Shown here: positions 1-4,458 of the stretch, piece after piece | Layout of the letters: every line of letters begins with the position of its first letter | How positions within the stretch are numbered: the first letter of the stretch is position 1 | NCBI GenBank assembly: GCA_030018635.1 | Contig: JASEHU010000141.1 | Coordinates: 1-6,042, forward strand | Reading direction: 5' to 3' | DNA length: 6,042 nt | Origin: a bacterium | Lineage (GTDB): Bacteria > UBA9089 > CG2-30-40-21 > SBAY01 | Position numbers and translations under genes: made by a program | Notes under the pieces: model-generated | What the model saw: the letters and a program-made list of their open reading frames with translations, nothing else | Told to the model about the DNA's origin: nothing | Database searches by the model: none

Positions 1-102
1 TTTAAAATGAATTTATCCTCTTGTTTTACACAAGTTAGCTATTCACGGACACCACTGAATTCTGACTACTGGAGCACCCACAATATCAAATGTTATGAAC
101 CA
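1..102. other. non-coding end of window downstream of the histidine kinase
   Basis: These bases lie downstream of the histidine kinase stop codon. I see no gene, no strong terminator and no recognisable repeat. The only structure is a weak 5-bp stem (CTTGT/ACAAG) near positions 21-35 that lacks a T-tract in either useful direction. Confidence 0.5.
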
Positions 103-1350
103 CTATTCATTTGGTAGAACAAATGAAAATTTACTTCCTTTGCCTAATTTACTCTCGACAAAAATATCTCCGCCGTGTTGAGTTACTAATCTTTTGACAA
201 TGGTTAATCCTAAGCCAGTCCCACTAATCTCACGGACCTGTTTAGAGTCTGAACGAAAGGATTCTTCGACAAACAGATGTTTCATTTCACGCTTTGAAAT
301 CCCCATTCCGGTATCGGAAACAGAAATAAAAATAAATGGTATTGTCGGTAATCCATATTTTACAGAATCAGGTAATTCCTCTATTTTCTTTACCTCTATT
401 TTTACCTGACCACCTTGAGGCGAATATTTGATGGCATTGGAGAGTAAATTTATAATAATCTGCTCAAGAATATTTTTGTCCGCAACTATTTGTGAACAAT
501 CATCGTGGATGTCAAGATTTATTATCACTTTGTTTTTCTTGCCTAATTCTGTAAATCGCCGACAAATTCCTTCTAAGATATCTTTTGTATTAAGTAATTG
601 TTTGTCGAGCTTTCTTTCCAGTAATTCAAGTTTAAAGATGTTCAATAAATTATCCAAAAGGCGAGTAAGTCTATCTGTTTCCGCATCAATATCCTGAAGA
701 AACTCCTGCTTGGTTTTCTTATCTAACTTCCCTTCTAAAACCATCTCTAATAAAGCCTTAATAGCCGTAAGTGGTGTTTTTACTTCATGGGAGGCAAAGG
801 ATAGAAATTCCACCTTCTGCTCAAGTTTTTTATACAGTTGTGCATTTTCAATGGCAATAGCTACCTGATTGGCTATCGCTTCAAGTAGGGTCATATCCTC
901 CTGTTCAAAATTGCCGGCAATCTTATTGATGGCCTCTAAGACGCCAATTATTCTTTCTTTGATTTGCAATGGGACACATAATATCGATTTGGTCTCATAC
1001 CGGGTAATCAAATCAACCCCTTGATAAAATCGGGTATCTTTAGTTACATCAGGCACTAATAGTGATTTTTGGTGGCTGATTACCCAGCCGGCAATTCCTT
1101 TATCTGCAGGAAAGGAAATCCTTTTTACCTCTTTACCCTTTTCTCCTAAAGCAACCTCAAAAATGAGTTCATTCTTTTTCTCATCCAAAAGCATAATAGA
1201 GGATGATTCTACATGCAGCACCTTTGTTGTCAGCCGAATGATTATTTTAAGTAATTTTTGTAGGTCGAGTGTAGAGTTAATGATACTGCTGGTCTTGGTC
1301 AAGACGGTTAATTCAGCCACCTTTTTTGCTAAATCTGTCTGTTTTTCCAT
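103..1350 (-). CDS. soluble GAF-domain sensor histidine kinase
   Basis: This is a 415-residue two-component sensor kinase. After a short N-terminal helix there is a GAF domain at about residues 30-172, then a HisKA dimerisation domain with the phospho-acceptor H188 in SHEVKTPL, then an HATPase_c domain. The ATP-binding boxes are visible: N box around NLLSNAIKYS (301-310), G1 DTGMG (346-350), F-box-like LFVEESFR (359-366) and G2 GTGLGL (377-382). There is no signal peptide or membrane segment, so it should be cytoplasmic and sense a soluble or redox signal through GAF; the ligand cannot be told from sequence. The start is well supported: AAGGAGGG lies 8 nt upstream of the ATG. No response regulator is encoded in the window, so it is an orphan here. 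The gene upstream is a broken protease whose 3' end was replaced by an inverted-repeat element only about 35 bp before this start. The kinase may therefore have lost, or now rely on, altered upstream transcription. Confidence 0.93.
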   Translation of the reverse strand: MEKQTDLAKKVAELTVLTKTSSIINSTLDLQKLLKIIIRLTTKVLHVESSSIMLLDEKKNELIFEVALGEKGKEVKRISFPADKGIAGWVISHQKSLLVPDVTKDTRFYQGVDLITRYETKSILCVPLQIKERIIGVLEAINKIAGNFEQEDMTLLEAIANQVAIAIENAQLYKKLEQKVEFLSFASHEVKTPLTAIKALLEMVLEGKLDKKTKQEFLQDIDAETDRLTRLLDNLLNIFKLELLERKLDKQLLNTKDILEGICRRFTELGKKNKVIINLDIHDDCSQIVADKNILEQIIINLLSNAIKYSPQGGQVKIEVKKIEELPDSVKYGLPTIPFIFISVSDTGMGISKREMKHLFVEESFRSDSKQVREISGTGLGLTIVKRLVTQHGGDIFVESKLGKGSKFSFVLPNE

Positions 1351-1384
1351 TACTGTAACCCTCCTTTCCCCACGGGGTTAAATT

Positions 1385-1554
1385 GTAATCCCTCAGTTAT
1401 CGGTTGGGAATAAGCACACCCTTAACCCCTCTTATTAAAGGGGAATACAGAAAATCCCCTCTTGAGAGGGGGTAGTGGGTGTGTAGTAATCCACTATTAA
1501 GGTAAGTATTTCCATCAGTAACTGACCTATCACAACTGATAACTGAGGGATTAC
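1385..1554. mobile_element. 170-bp MITE-like inverted-repeat element
   Basis: The ends are inverted repeats: GTAATCCCTCAGTTATC at 1385-1401 is matched perfectly in reverse complement at 1538-1554, and similarity extends inward to about 22 of 24 positions. Inside are two further arms of about 31 nt (1415-1445 and 1453-1483) that are imperfect inverted copies of each other. Each arm can itself fold; the clearest case is CCCCTC-TTGA-GAGGGG at 1456-1471. There is no transposase gene, so if mobile it was moved in trans. No long target duplication is visible. The ends read G-TA-ATCCC and GGGAT-TA-C, so a 2-bp TA duplication is possible, but it is also what any palindromic end would show. The element interrupts a retropepsin-like protease gene and supplies that reading frame's new C-terminus and stop codon. 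Confidence 0.75.
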
Positions 1555-1702
1555 GGAGTAGAGTTACATCCGCCCCGGAATCAATATAGGGATGACATTC
1601 TATCCATTCCCCATTTTTACTTTCAAACTCTATATCTGCCACAGGTCGAAATACTACCTTTTCTACCTTGCCGGTTTCCTTGCGATATTTAAATCTTATC
1701 AT
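1397..1702 (-). pseudogene. retropepsin-like aspartic protease, truncated by inserted element
   Basis: The open frame codes for 101 residues, but only the first 49 look native. They end in YIDSGADVTLL, where D41-S42-G43-A44 is the D(S/T)GA active-site motif of retropepsin-like aspartic proteases, preceded by the usual beta-rich N-terminal segment with an acidic/basic alternation. From residue 50 on, the codons lie inside the 1385-1554 inverted-repeat element, and the stop codon is in its terminal repeat. A single-domain retropepsin needs roughly another 60-90 residues (flap, second hydrophobic glycine motif). None of this is found in the short stretch between the element and the histidine kinase, so the 3' half is lost, not just displaced. 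The start overlaps the stop of the upstream DUF5678 gene (ATGA), indicating translational coupling. These proteases act as homodimers; without the second half this product is unlikely to be active. Confidence 0.8.
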
Positions 1703-1902
1703 TTCACCCCCAAAATAAGAGTATCCTTAGTTGGCACTTTTGCTAACGAAGGTTTTTCTTTCGGATACTTTCCTTTTGCCTCTTGATAGACTTTTTTTGC
1801 ATCCTCTCCTGTAGATACAACCTTTTGATTAACTATAGCTATCCATTTACCAGCATATTTATTTGTATCTGTTTTTATATACCACTCATAATTTCTGGAC
1901 AT
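1699..1902 (-). CDS. DUF5678 family small protein
   Basis: This is a 67-residue protein of the DUF5678 type. It has the characteristic central run YAGKWIAIVNQKVVSTG followed by a helix (EDAKKVYQEAKGKYP) and a short strand ending in a hydrophobic VPTKDTLILGVK. Function is unknown in the family. The protein is small, soluble and charged, with no membrane segment or cysteine. The start is secure: AGGAGG at 1908-1913 lies 5 nt before the ATG. Its stop codon overlaps the start of the retropepsin-like gene by 4 nt (ATGA), so the two were made as a pair. I recall this DUF5678/retropepsin pairing as recurrent in uncultured bacteria and archaea, suggesting a protease with a small partner, but the role is not established. 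With the protease broken here, the partner may be an orphan relic. Confidence 0.8.
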   Translation of the reverse strand: MSRNYEWYIKTDTNKYAGKWIAIVNQKVVSTGEDAKKVYQEAKGKYPKEKPSLAKVPTKDTLILGVK

Positions 1903-1923
1903 CTTATCCTCCTCGTATAATAT

Positions 1924-1960
1924 GAACGCTCTCGCCTGCCTGTGCTACGGCAGACAGGCA
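1924..1960. repeat. dispersed hairpin repeat, copy 1
   Basis: This 37-bp unit begins GAACGCTCTCGCCTGC and ends in a 7-bp perfect stem, TGCCTGT at 1937-1943 with ACAGGCA at 1954-1960, around a 10-nt loop. The same unit, with two C/T differences and an extra internal duplication, recurs at 3406-3455. Here it lies just upstream of the ribosome-binding site of the DUF5678 gene, followed on the minus strand by an AT-rich run. It could affect that gene's mRNA, but nothing shows this directly. Confidence 0.7.
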
Positions 1961-2005
1961 ACTTTTTCTTCACTCCCATCTTTGGTAAAGAGGTTATGAT
2001 GTGTG

Positions 2006-2053
2006 TAGGGACACATCCCACATTATTTGAGAAAAACCTGGGATGTGTCCCTA
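2006..2053. repeat. 15-bp perfect inverted repeat (large hairpin)
   Basis: TAGGGACACATCCCA at 2006-2020 is exactly inverted at 2039-2053, with an 18-nt AT-rich loop. Each arm also contains a smaller palindrome (GGGA-CACA-TCCC), so either one long hairpin or two short ones can form. It begins 23 bp after the stop codon of the Cys-rich gene and could stop or stabilise that transcript. However, no T-tract follows the stem on the minus strand, so it is not a standard intrinsic terminator. A small MITE or REP-like element is the likelier origin. Confidence 0.7.
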
Positions 2054-2076
2054 TTCACTCACCTTGTTACTTTGAA

Positions 2077-2322
2077 TTAAATTAACCGCTCACTGACAAT
2101 CATTTTTCTCTGATTAGGTCGGCTTTTCATTTTGCTTCCTGTTACTTCGACATTTGTAGGAAGATAACCTTCACAATCATCTGGGCAGAGGTCTCCAGCT
2201 TGCATTCTACTCTCCCAATCACAATACAGGGAGCAATATGCATATCTCACGGTCTTTCCTGTATTTTGATAAGTTAAGCTTGGCAGTCCGTAGAAACGGC
2301 AATCCTTTTTTAAAGTTTTCAA
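2077..2322 (-). CDS. small cysteine-rich protein, possible metal-binding
   Basis: This is an 81-residue protein that I do not recognise as a named family. It begins with a TTG codon, supported by AGGAGG at 2328-2333, 5 nt upstream. Cysteines are at residues 8, 30, 34, 46 and 50, giving C-x21-CxxxC-x11-CxxxC. The two closely spaced CxxxC pairs, in YCSLYCDW and LCPDDCEGY, suggest a zinc- or iron-sulphur-binding fold. The C-terminal 25 residues are basic and polar (KMKSRPNQRK) and may bind nucleic acid or be disordered. There is no signal peptide. It begins 19 bp after the HepT-like stop codon and could be transcribed with the toxin-antitoxin pair. However, its 26-bp leader is duplicated upstream of the TumA-like gene, suggesting it was there before the TA genes arrived. 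Function is unknown. Confidence 0.65.
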   Translation of the reverse strand: MKTLKKDCRFYGLPSLTYQNTGKTVRYAYCSLYCDWESRMQAGDLCPDDCEGYLPTNVEVTGSKMKSRPNQRKMIVSERLI

Positions 2323-2343
2323 TAAAACCTCCTTGTATAAATT
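2318..2343 (-). repeat. 26-bp direct repeat with ribosome-binding site, copy 2
   Basis: This 26-bp sequence is identical base for base to 4230-4255, in the same orientation. On the minus strand it carries TATACAAGGAGGTTTTATTG, that is, a strong Shine-Dalgarno site and, 5 nt on, the TTG that starts the Cys-rich gene. Its upstream edge lies inside the stop codon of the HepT-like gene (2342-2344). Similarity stops sharply on both sides. Confidence 0.9.
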
Positions 2344-2824
2344 ACGGCGTACCAGCCTCCTGCCCTATGAAATTGGCAAAAGCCAGTAATTCTTGCCTGA
2401 CTTGCGAAAACATTGTTGGCGATTGCTCAACCAGATGTTGCAATTTAGCCGGGTTGAACCGAAAAGCGTAAACATTTTGCACCACATGGCGAAAACCACG
2501 ATATTCGTCAAGCTCTTGATATGAGATAGTCGAAATCACTGCCGGCCGGAGTCCCGGCTGTTCCGAAGCCATTTGATCAAGGAGCTTTTTATGCCAGTTG
2601 GCGCCCTGGGGAAGATGCTGCTCTACAATAGCTGCGATTCGCTCAAAGAGACGTTCCAGTCCAGCGTACAATCCGTGCAGATTGAGAGCTACCCCATCCA
2701 GATAATAATCGTCAGCCTTAATCTGAGCCCGTTGCCATCCCTCTTGAATACGATGCAATACCTGCTCCAAATCAGTTGCCTCTTCACGGATGCGTTGACT
2801 GAGTTTCAGAAACTGCTCATTCAC
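2342..2824 (-). CDS. HepT-like HEPN-domain toxin/RNase
   Basis: This 160-residue, largely helical protein is of the HepT-like (HEPN) type, the presumed toxin of an MNT/HEPN module. The diagnostic segment is YRGFRHVVQNVYAF (108-121). Canonical HepT RNases carry R-x4-H-x-Y; here the aligned residues are R112, N117 and Y119, so the second catalytic position is Asn, although H113 stands next to the arginine. I recall Asn at this position in other members of this HepT-like subfamily, so it need not mean inactivity. In characterised MntA/HepT pairs the antitoxin AMPylates the motif tyrosine, which corresponds to Y119. The start is GTG at 2824, overlapping the TGA of the nucleotidyltransferase gene (GTGA), so the pair is translationally coupled. 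Base composition is clearly richer in G+C than the TumE, kinase and trpE regions, consistent with acquisition by transfer. Confidence 0.82.
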   Translation of the reverse strand: MNEQFLKLSQRIREEATDLEQVLHRIQEGWQRAQIKADDYYLDGVALNLHGLYAGLERLFERIAAIVEQHLPQGANWHKKLLDQMASEQPGLRPAVISTISYQELDEYRGFRHVVQNVYAFRFNPAKLQHLVEQSPTMFSQVRQELLAFANFIGQEAGTP

Positions 2825-3201
2825 AGGACTACTCCCTCTTGCTCGATAACCCGCCGTAATGTTGGTTCACAATCCACCGGGTCCACCAGATCTATTTCAA
2901 ATTCATCGCTCAAGCCGGTAACAGCCGCTACTGCCCGGTAGAACTTCAAGGCAGGAATTCCCCAGGCGGCCAGATCAATATCAGACCAGGGTGTAAATAA
3001 ATCTCGGTCAGCCAAGGAGCCAAAGAGCACAATGCGTTTAGCCTCAAAATGAGAGCGTAACAGATGAGTGGCCTGCTTAGCCACCTCCCATGCATGCTGC
3101 CGGCGTTCAGCTAATTCCGCTTCTTTGGTTTTGGAGGACACCCGAACCAGCCGATAAGTCCCTTTATCTTCTGCTGTTAATTCTAATGCTGTTTTGCTCA
3201 T
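2821..3201 (-). CDS. MNT-type nucleotidyltransferase antitoxin (MntA-like)
   Basis: This is a 126-residue minimal nucleotidyltransferase. The polymerase-beta-type active site is visible as FGSLADRDLFTPWSDIDLA (60-78): G61-S62, then D74 and D76 as metal ligands, with a third carboxylate likely at D104 in EFEIDLVD. The spacing between GS and DxD is 11 residues, one more than the common GSx10DxD, as I recall for the GS..FTPWSDIDL subgroup. The preceding 50 residues form a basic, helical extension (AERRQHAWEVAKQATHLL). The known role of MntA proteins is to attach AMP to the active-site tyrosine of the partner HepT and so neutralise it. The gene is first in a two-gene operon with hepT, overlapping it by 4 nt, behind a good promoter at 3285-3313. 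An AAGGA lies about 9 nt before the ATG. G+C is higher than in the flanking genes. Confidence 0.88.
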   Translation of the reverse strand: MSKTALELTAEDKGTYRLVRVSSKTKEAELAERRQHAWEVAKQATHLLRSHFEAKRIVLFGSLADRDLFTPWSDIDLAAWGIPALKFYRAVAAVTGLSDEFEIDLVDPVDCEPTLRRVIEQEGVVL

Positions 3202-3284
3202 GCTTCTTTTTCCTTACTCGACTGATAGGAATTTGATTTTGAGGCATTTTAGATATTACCTTCTCTTTTGCTCATTCTGGGGAT

Positions 3285-3313
3285 AGTTTAGCAAAAATTT
3301 TAACTCATGTCAA
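3285..3313 (-). promoter_or_regulatory. sigma70-type promoter for the MNT/HepT operon
   Basis: On the minus strand a consensus -35 TTGACA (3308-3313) is followed after exactly 17 nt by TAAACT (3285-3290), which matches four of six -10 positions. Transcription would start near 3278, leaving a leader of about 77 nt before the ATG at 3201. It lies in the spacer that separates the two TA pairs, so each pair can be expressed independently. Confidence 0.55.
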
Positions 3314-3405
3314 CAAAAATTTTGGACTAATCACCAAAGATCAAAATTTAGGCTCAAGAATAACTTTGATGAGACAAAAATGAGAAAAACTCACCTTTAT
3401 ATTAA

Positions 3406-3455
3406 GAACGCTCTCGCCTGCTTGTGTTACGGCAGACAGGGCTACGGCAGACAGG
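3406..3455. repeat. dispersed hairpin repeat, copy 2, with internal tandem
   Basis: This is a second copy of the 1924-1960 repeat, starting GAACGCTCTCGCCTGC in the same orientation. Two C-to-T changes weaken the original stem. The right part is duplicated in tandem: TACGGCAGACAGG occurs at 3428-3440 and again at 3443-3455, a 15-bp period. It lies downstream of the TumE-like gene and upstream of the MNT promoter. Confidence 0.7.
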
Positions 3456-3505
3456 TTTGGTTTAAGGGGTTAAGAAGATAGTTCTCGAGCTATGCAATTA
3501 ATAAG

Positions 3506-3919
3506 CTAACAAGTTTTAAGATAGTTTTCTAATTCTTGCTCTAACCACTCTATGAAATCTTCTACTCTCATATCTTTTGTCAGATAAATTACTTTCTTTT
3601 TAGATGTATGCTGATGAGGGACTCTTTCATTATAGTGAAATTTGGAATATTCTTTGTATTTTAATTTTATAGCTCTATAATCCGGTGAATTATCAAATCC
3701 TACAATTATTGAATTATCCTTTAGGATATAAAATGCATATTTTCTACCCATTAAATCAACTATTTCAGACATTACTACTCTATATGATTTATAGACACAA
3801 TTTACTTCTAATATAAGGATTTCAGGAGTAATATCCTTTCTAATGATTACCACTTCTTCAAACTTTTGGTAGATTAAATTCATTAACCTTTCAAAATAAT
3901 ACTCATCTTTTCCTTCCAT
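3506..3919 (-). CDS. TumE-like (DUF6516) toxin
   Basis: This 137-residue protein resembles the DUF6516/TumE toxin family. The core has the family layout: a strand-rich N-terminal half (EILILEVNCVYKSYRVVMSEIVDL, in two strands), then YAFYILKDNSIIVGFDNSPDY at 61-81, where DNSPDY corresponds to the family's DNxPHH-type turn, then a basic loop with H102-x-H104 (PHQH), and a C-terminal helix starting DMRVEDFIEWL. The family is reported as toxin components of type II systems, probably RNases; activity here is inferred. The gene overlaps the preceding TumA-like gene by 37 bp, typical of coupled TA pairs. GGAG lies 8 nt before the ATG, supporting this start. The DNA is very AT-rich, unlike the neighbouring MNT/HepT pair, so the two modules probably have separate origins. 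Confidence 0.7.
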   Translation of the reverse strand: MEGKDEYYFERLMNLIYQKFEEVVIIRKDITPEILILEVNCVYKSYRVVMSEIVDLMGRKYAFYILKDNSIIVGFDNSPDYRAIKLKYKEYSKFHYNERVPHQHTSKKKVIYLTKDMRVEDFIEWLEQELENYLKTC

Positions 3920-4227
3920 TTATTCAACTCCGTGATATAGGTTTCCCACAGGTTAAAATCGCTTTCCCACATAGGATATTTTTCTTCTAATTGTTGGAGA
4001 AATGTAATATCTTTATCTGTACCTACATTAGAAAGAAATGTTTTAAATGAGCAATGATACTTTCCCTCTAATTTTTTAATTTCGAGCTCACATTTTTCAA
4101 CTCGCTCGTTGCCTATATCTAATGCATATCTTCGTAAAGCGTTATTGACCAATCTTTGAAAATCTCCAAAAGGTTCCAAAACATCCTTATATTCTTTTTT
4201 AATAGCAACTTTCAATAAAGTCTCCAT
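3883..4227 (-). CDS. putative antitoxin partner of the TumE-like toxin
   Basis: This is a 114-residue protein encoded directly upstream of, and overlapping, the TumE-like gene. Residues 1-37 could fold as a strand and two helices (LLKVAIKKEYKDVLEPFGDFQRLVNN, split here as LLKVAIKK / YKDVLEPFG / DFQRLVNNALRRYALD), compatible with a ribbon-helix-helix DNA-binding head. The rest is helical and charged, with paired tryptophans in YPMWESDFNLWETY (84-97). I recall proteins of this shape preceding DUF6516 genes in cyanobacteria and other bacteria, so antitoxin and autorepressor is the likely role. The ATG at 4227 is preceded by an in-frame TGA two codons upstream, so it cannot start earlier with a standard codon. 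Its Shine-Dalgarno AGGAGG (4240-4245) is 12 nt away, longer than usual, because the leader is a copy of one that places a TTG 5 nt away. Confidence 0.65.
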   Translation of the reverse strand: METLLKVAIKKEYKDVLEPFGDFQRLVNNALRRYALDIGNERVEKCELEIKKLEGKYHCSFKTFLSNVGTDKDITFLQQLEEKYPMWESDFNLWETYITELNKWKEKMSIILKG

Positions 4228-4229
4228 AA

Positions 4230-4255
4230 TTCAATAAAACCTCCTTGTATAAATT
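4230..4255 (-). repeat. 26-bp direct repeat with ribosome-binding site, copy 1
   Basis: This is a perfect copy of 2318-2343. On the minus strand it carries AGGAGG (4240-4245) and a TTG (4232-4234) at the ideal 5-nt distance. Here the TTG is out of frame with the TumA-like gene and opens only an 11-codon frame. The following ATG at 4227 is used instead. The 26-mer thus seems borrowed, not native, at this position. With its twin it brackets both toxin-antitoxin pairs. Confidence 0.9.
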
Positions 4256-4286
4256 TCAAATTCATCAAAGCCCCAATCCAAAATCT

Positions 4287-4292
4287 ATTATA
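4287..4292 (-). promoter_or_regulatory. possible -10 box for the TumA/TumE pair
   Basis: The minus strand reads GGCTATAATAG, a perfect TATAAT about 60 nt before the TumA-like ATG. The -35 region 17 nt upstream lies within the inserted 4296-4450 element and is poor (ACGATA). Five of the six bases belong to the element's target duplication, so the -10 existed before insertion and now has a new upstream context. Confidence 0.35.
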
Positions 4293-4458
4293 GCCGGGAC
4301 GGTTCATTTTATCGTTTTCCCTGTGATTTCTTGCAGAAATTTGAAATTAGAAATTTGAAATTAGGGAGAAATTCAAAATCATATCTTTTCTCTTGCCAAT
4401 TTCAACTCCATCTTTTACCCGCAAGCTTTCACACTAAAGTGAACCATCCCTTATAGCC
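4288..4458. mobile_element. 155-bp MITE with 16-bp TIRs and 8-bp target duplication
   Basis: The element proper is 4296-4450. Its left end GGGACGGTTCATTTTA (4296-4311) matches the reverse complement of its right end (4435-4450) at 14 of 16 positions. It is flanked by perfect direct copies of TTATAGCC at 4288-4295 and 4451-4458, an 8-bp target-site duplication, so this is a true transposition product. It has no coding capacity. A 14-bp tandem, AAATTTGAAATTAG, occurs twice at 4337-4364. The 8-bp duplication and GGG ends are compatible with several families (IS1595, ISL3, IS6, IS256); the helper transposase is not in the window. It inserted at the trpE stop codon, and the duplicated bases include that stop, so TrpE is unaltered. 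Confidence 0.88.

Larger units (their letters stand above)
3202..3505. other. intergenic spacer between the two toxin-antitoxin pairs
   Basis: No credible gene is seen on either strand. The spacer holds the mntA-like promoter (3285-3313), two direct copies of CAAAAATTTT (3292-3301 and 3314-3323) that flank the promoter spacer and -35 region, and the dispersed hairpin repeat (3406-3455). The CAAAAATTTT pair, 22 bp apart (about two helical turns), could be an operator for TA autoregulation, but that is inference. Confidence 0.5.

Noticed and set aside
194..1381. Plus-strand open frames opposite the histidine kinase (194-409, 428-697, 1163-1381)
   Set aside because: They are antisense to a gene with clear domains, have low-complexity Ser/Phe-rich translations and no SD.
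2006..2053. Intrinsic terminator for the Cys-rich gene
   Set aside because: The stem is strong but no T-tract follows on the minus strand and the loop is 18 nt.
2238..2941. Plus-strand open frames opposite the Cys-rich, HepT-like and MNT genes
   Set aside because: Shadows of coupled minus-strand genes with recognisable motifs; no family resemblance.
3337..3394. Tiny minus-strand frame starting GTG between the TA pairs
   Set aside because: About 18 codons, weak SD and no distinguishing sequence.
3441..3505. Terminator after the TumE-like gene
   Set aside because: The GC repeat can fold only weakly in this copy and lacks a T-tract.
4337..4364. Possible CRISPR-like tandem
   Set aside because: Only two abutting 14-bp units without spacers, and inside the MITE.
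4417..4426. ACCCGCAAGC in the MITE as a copy of the trpE-linker hairpin
   Set aside because: Only about 10 bp shared with no extension; probably chance.
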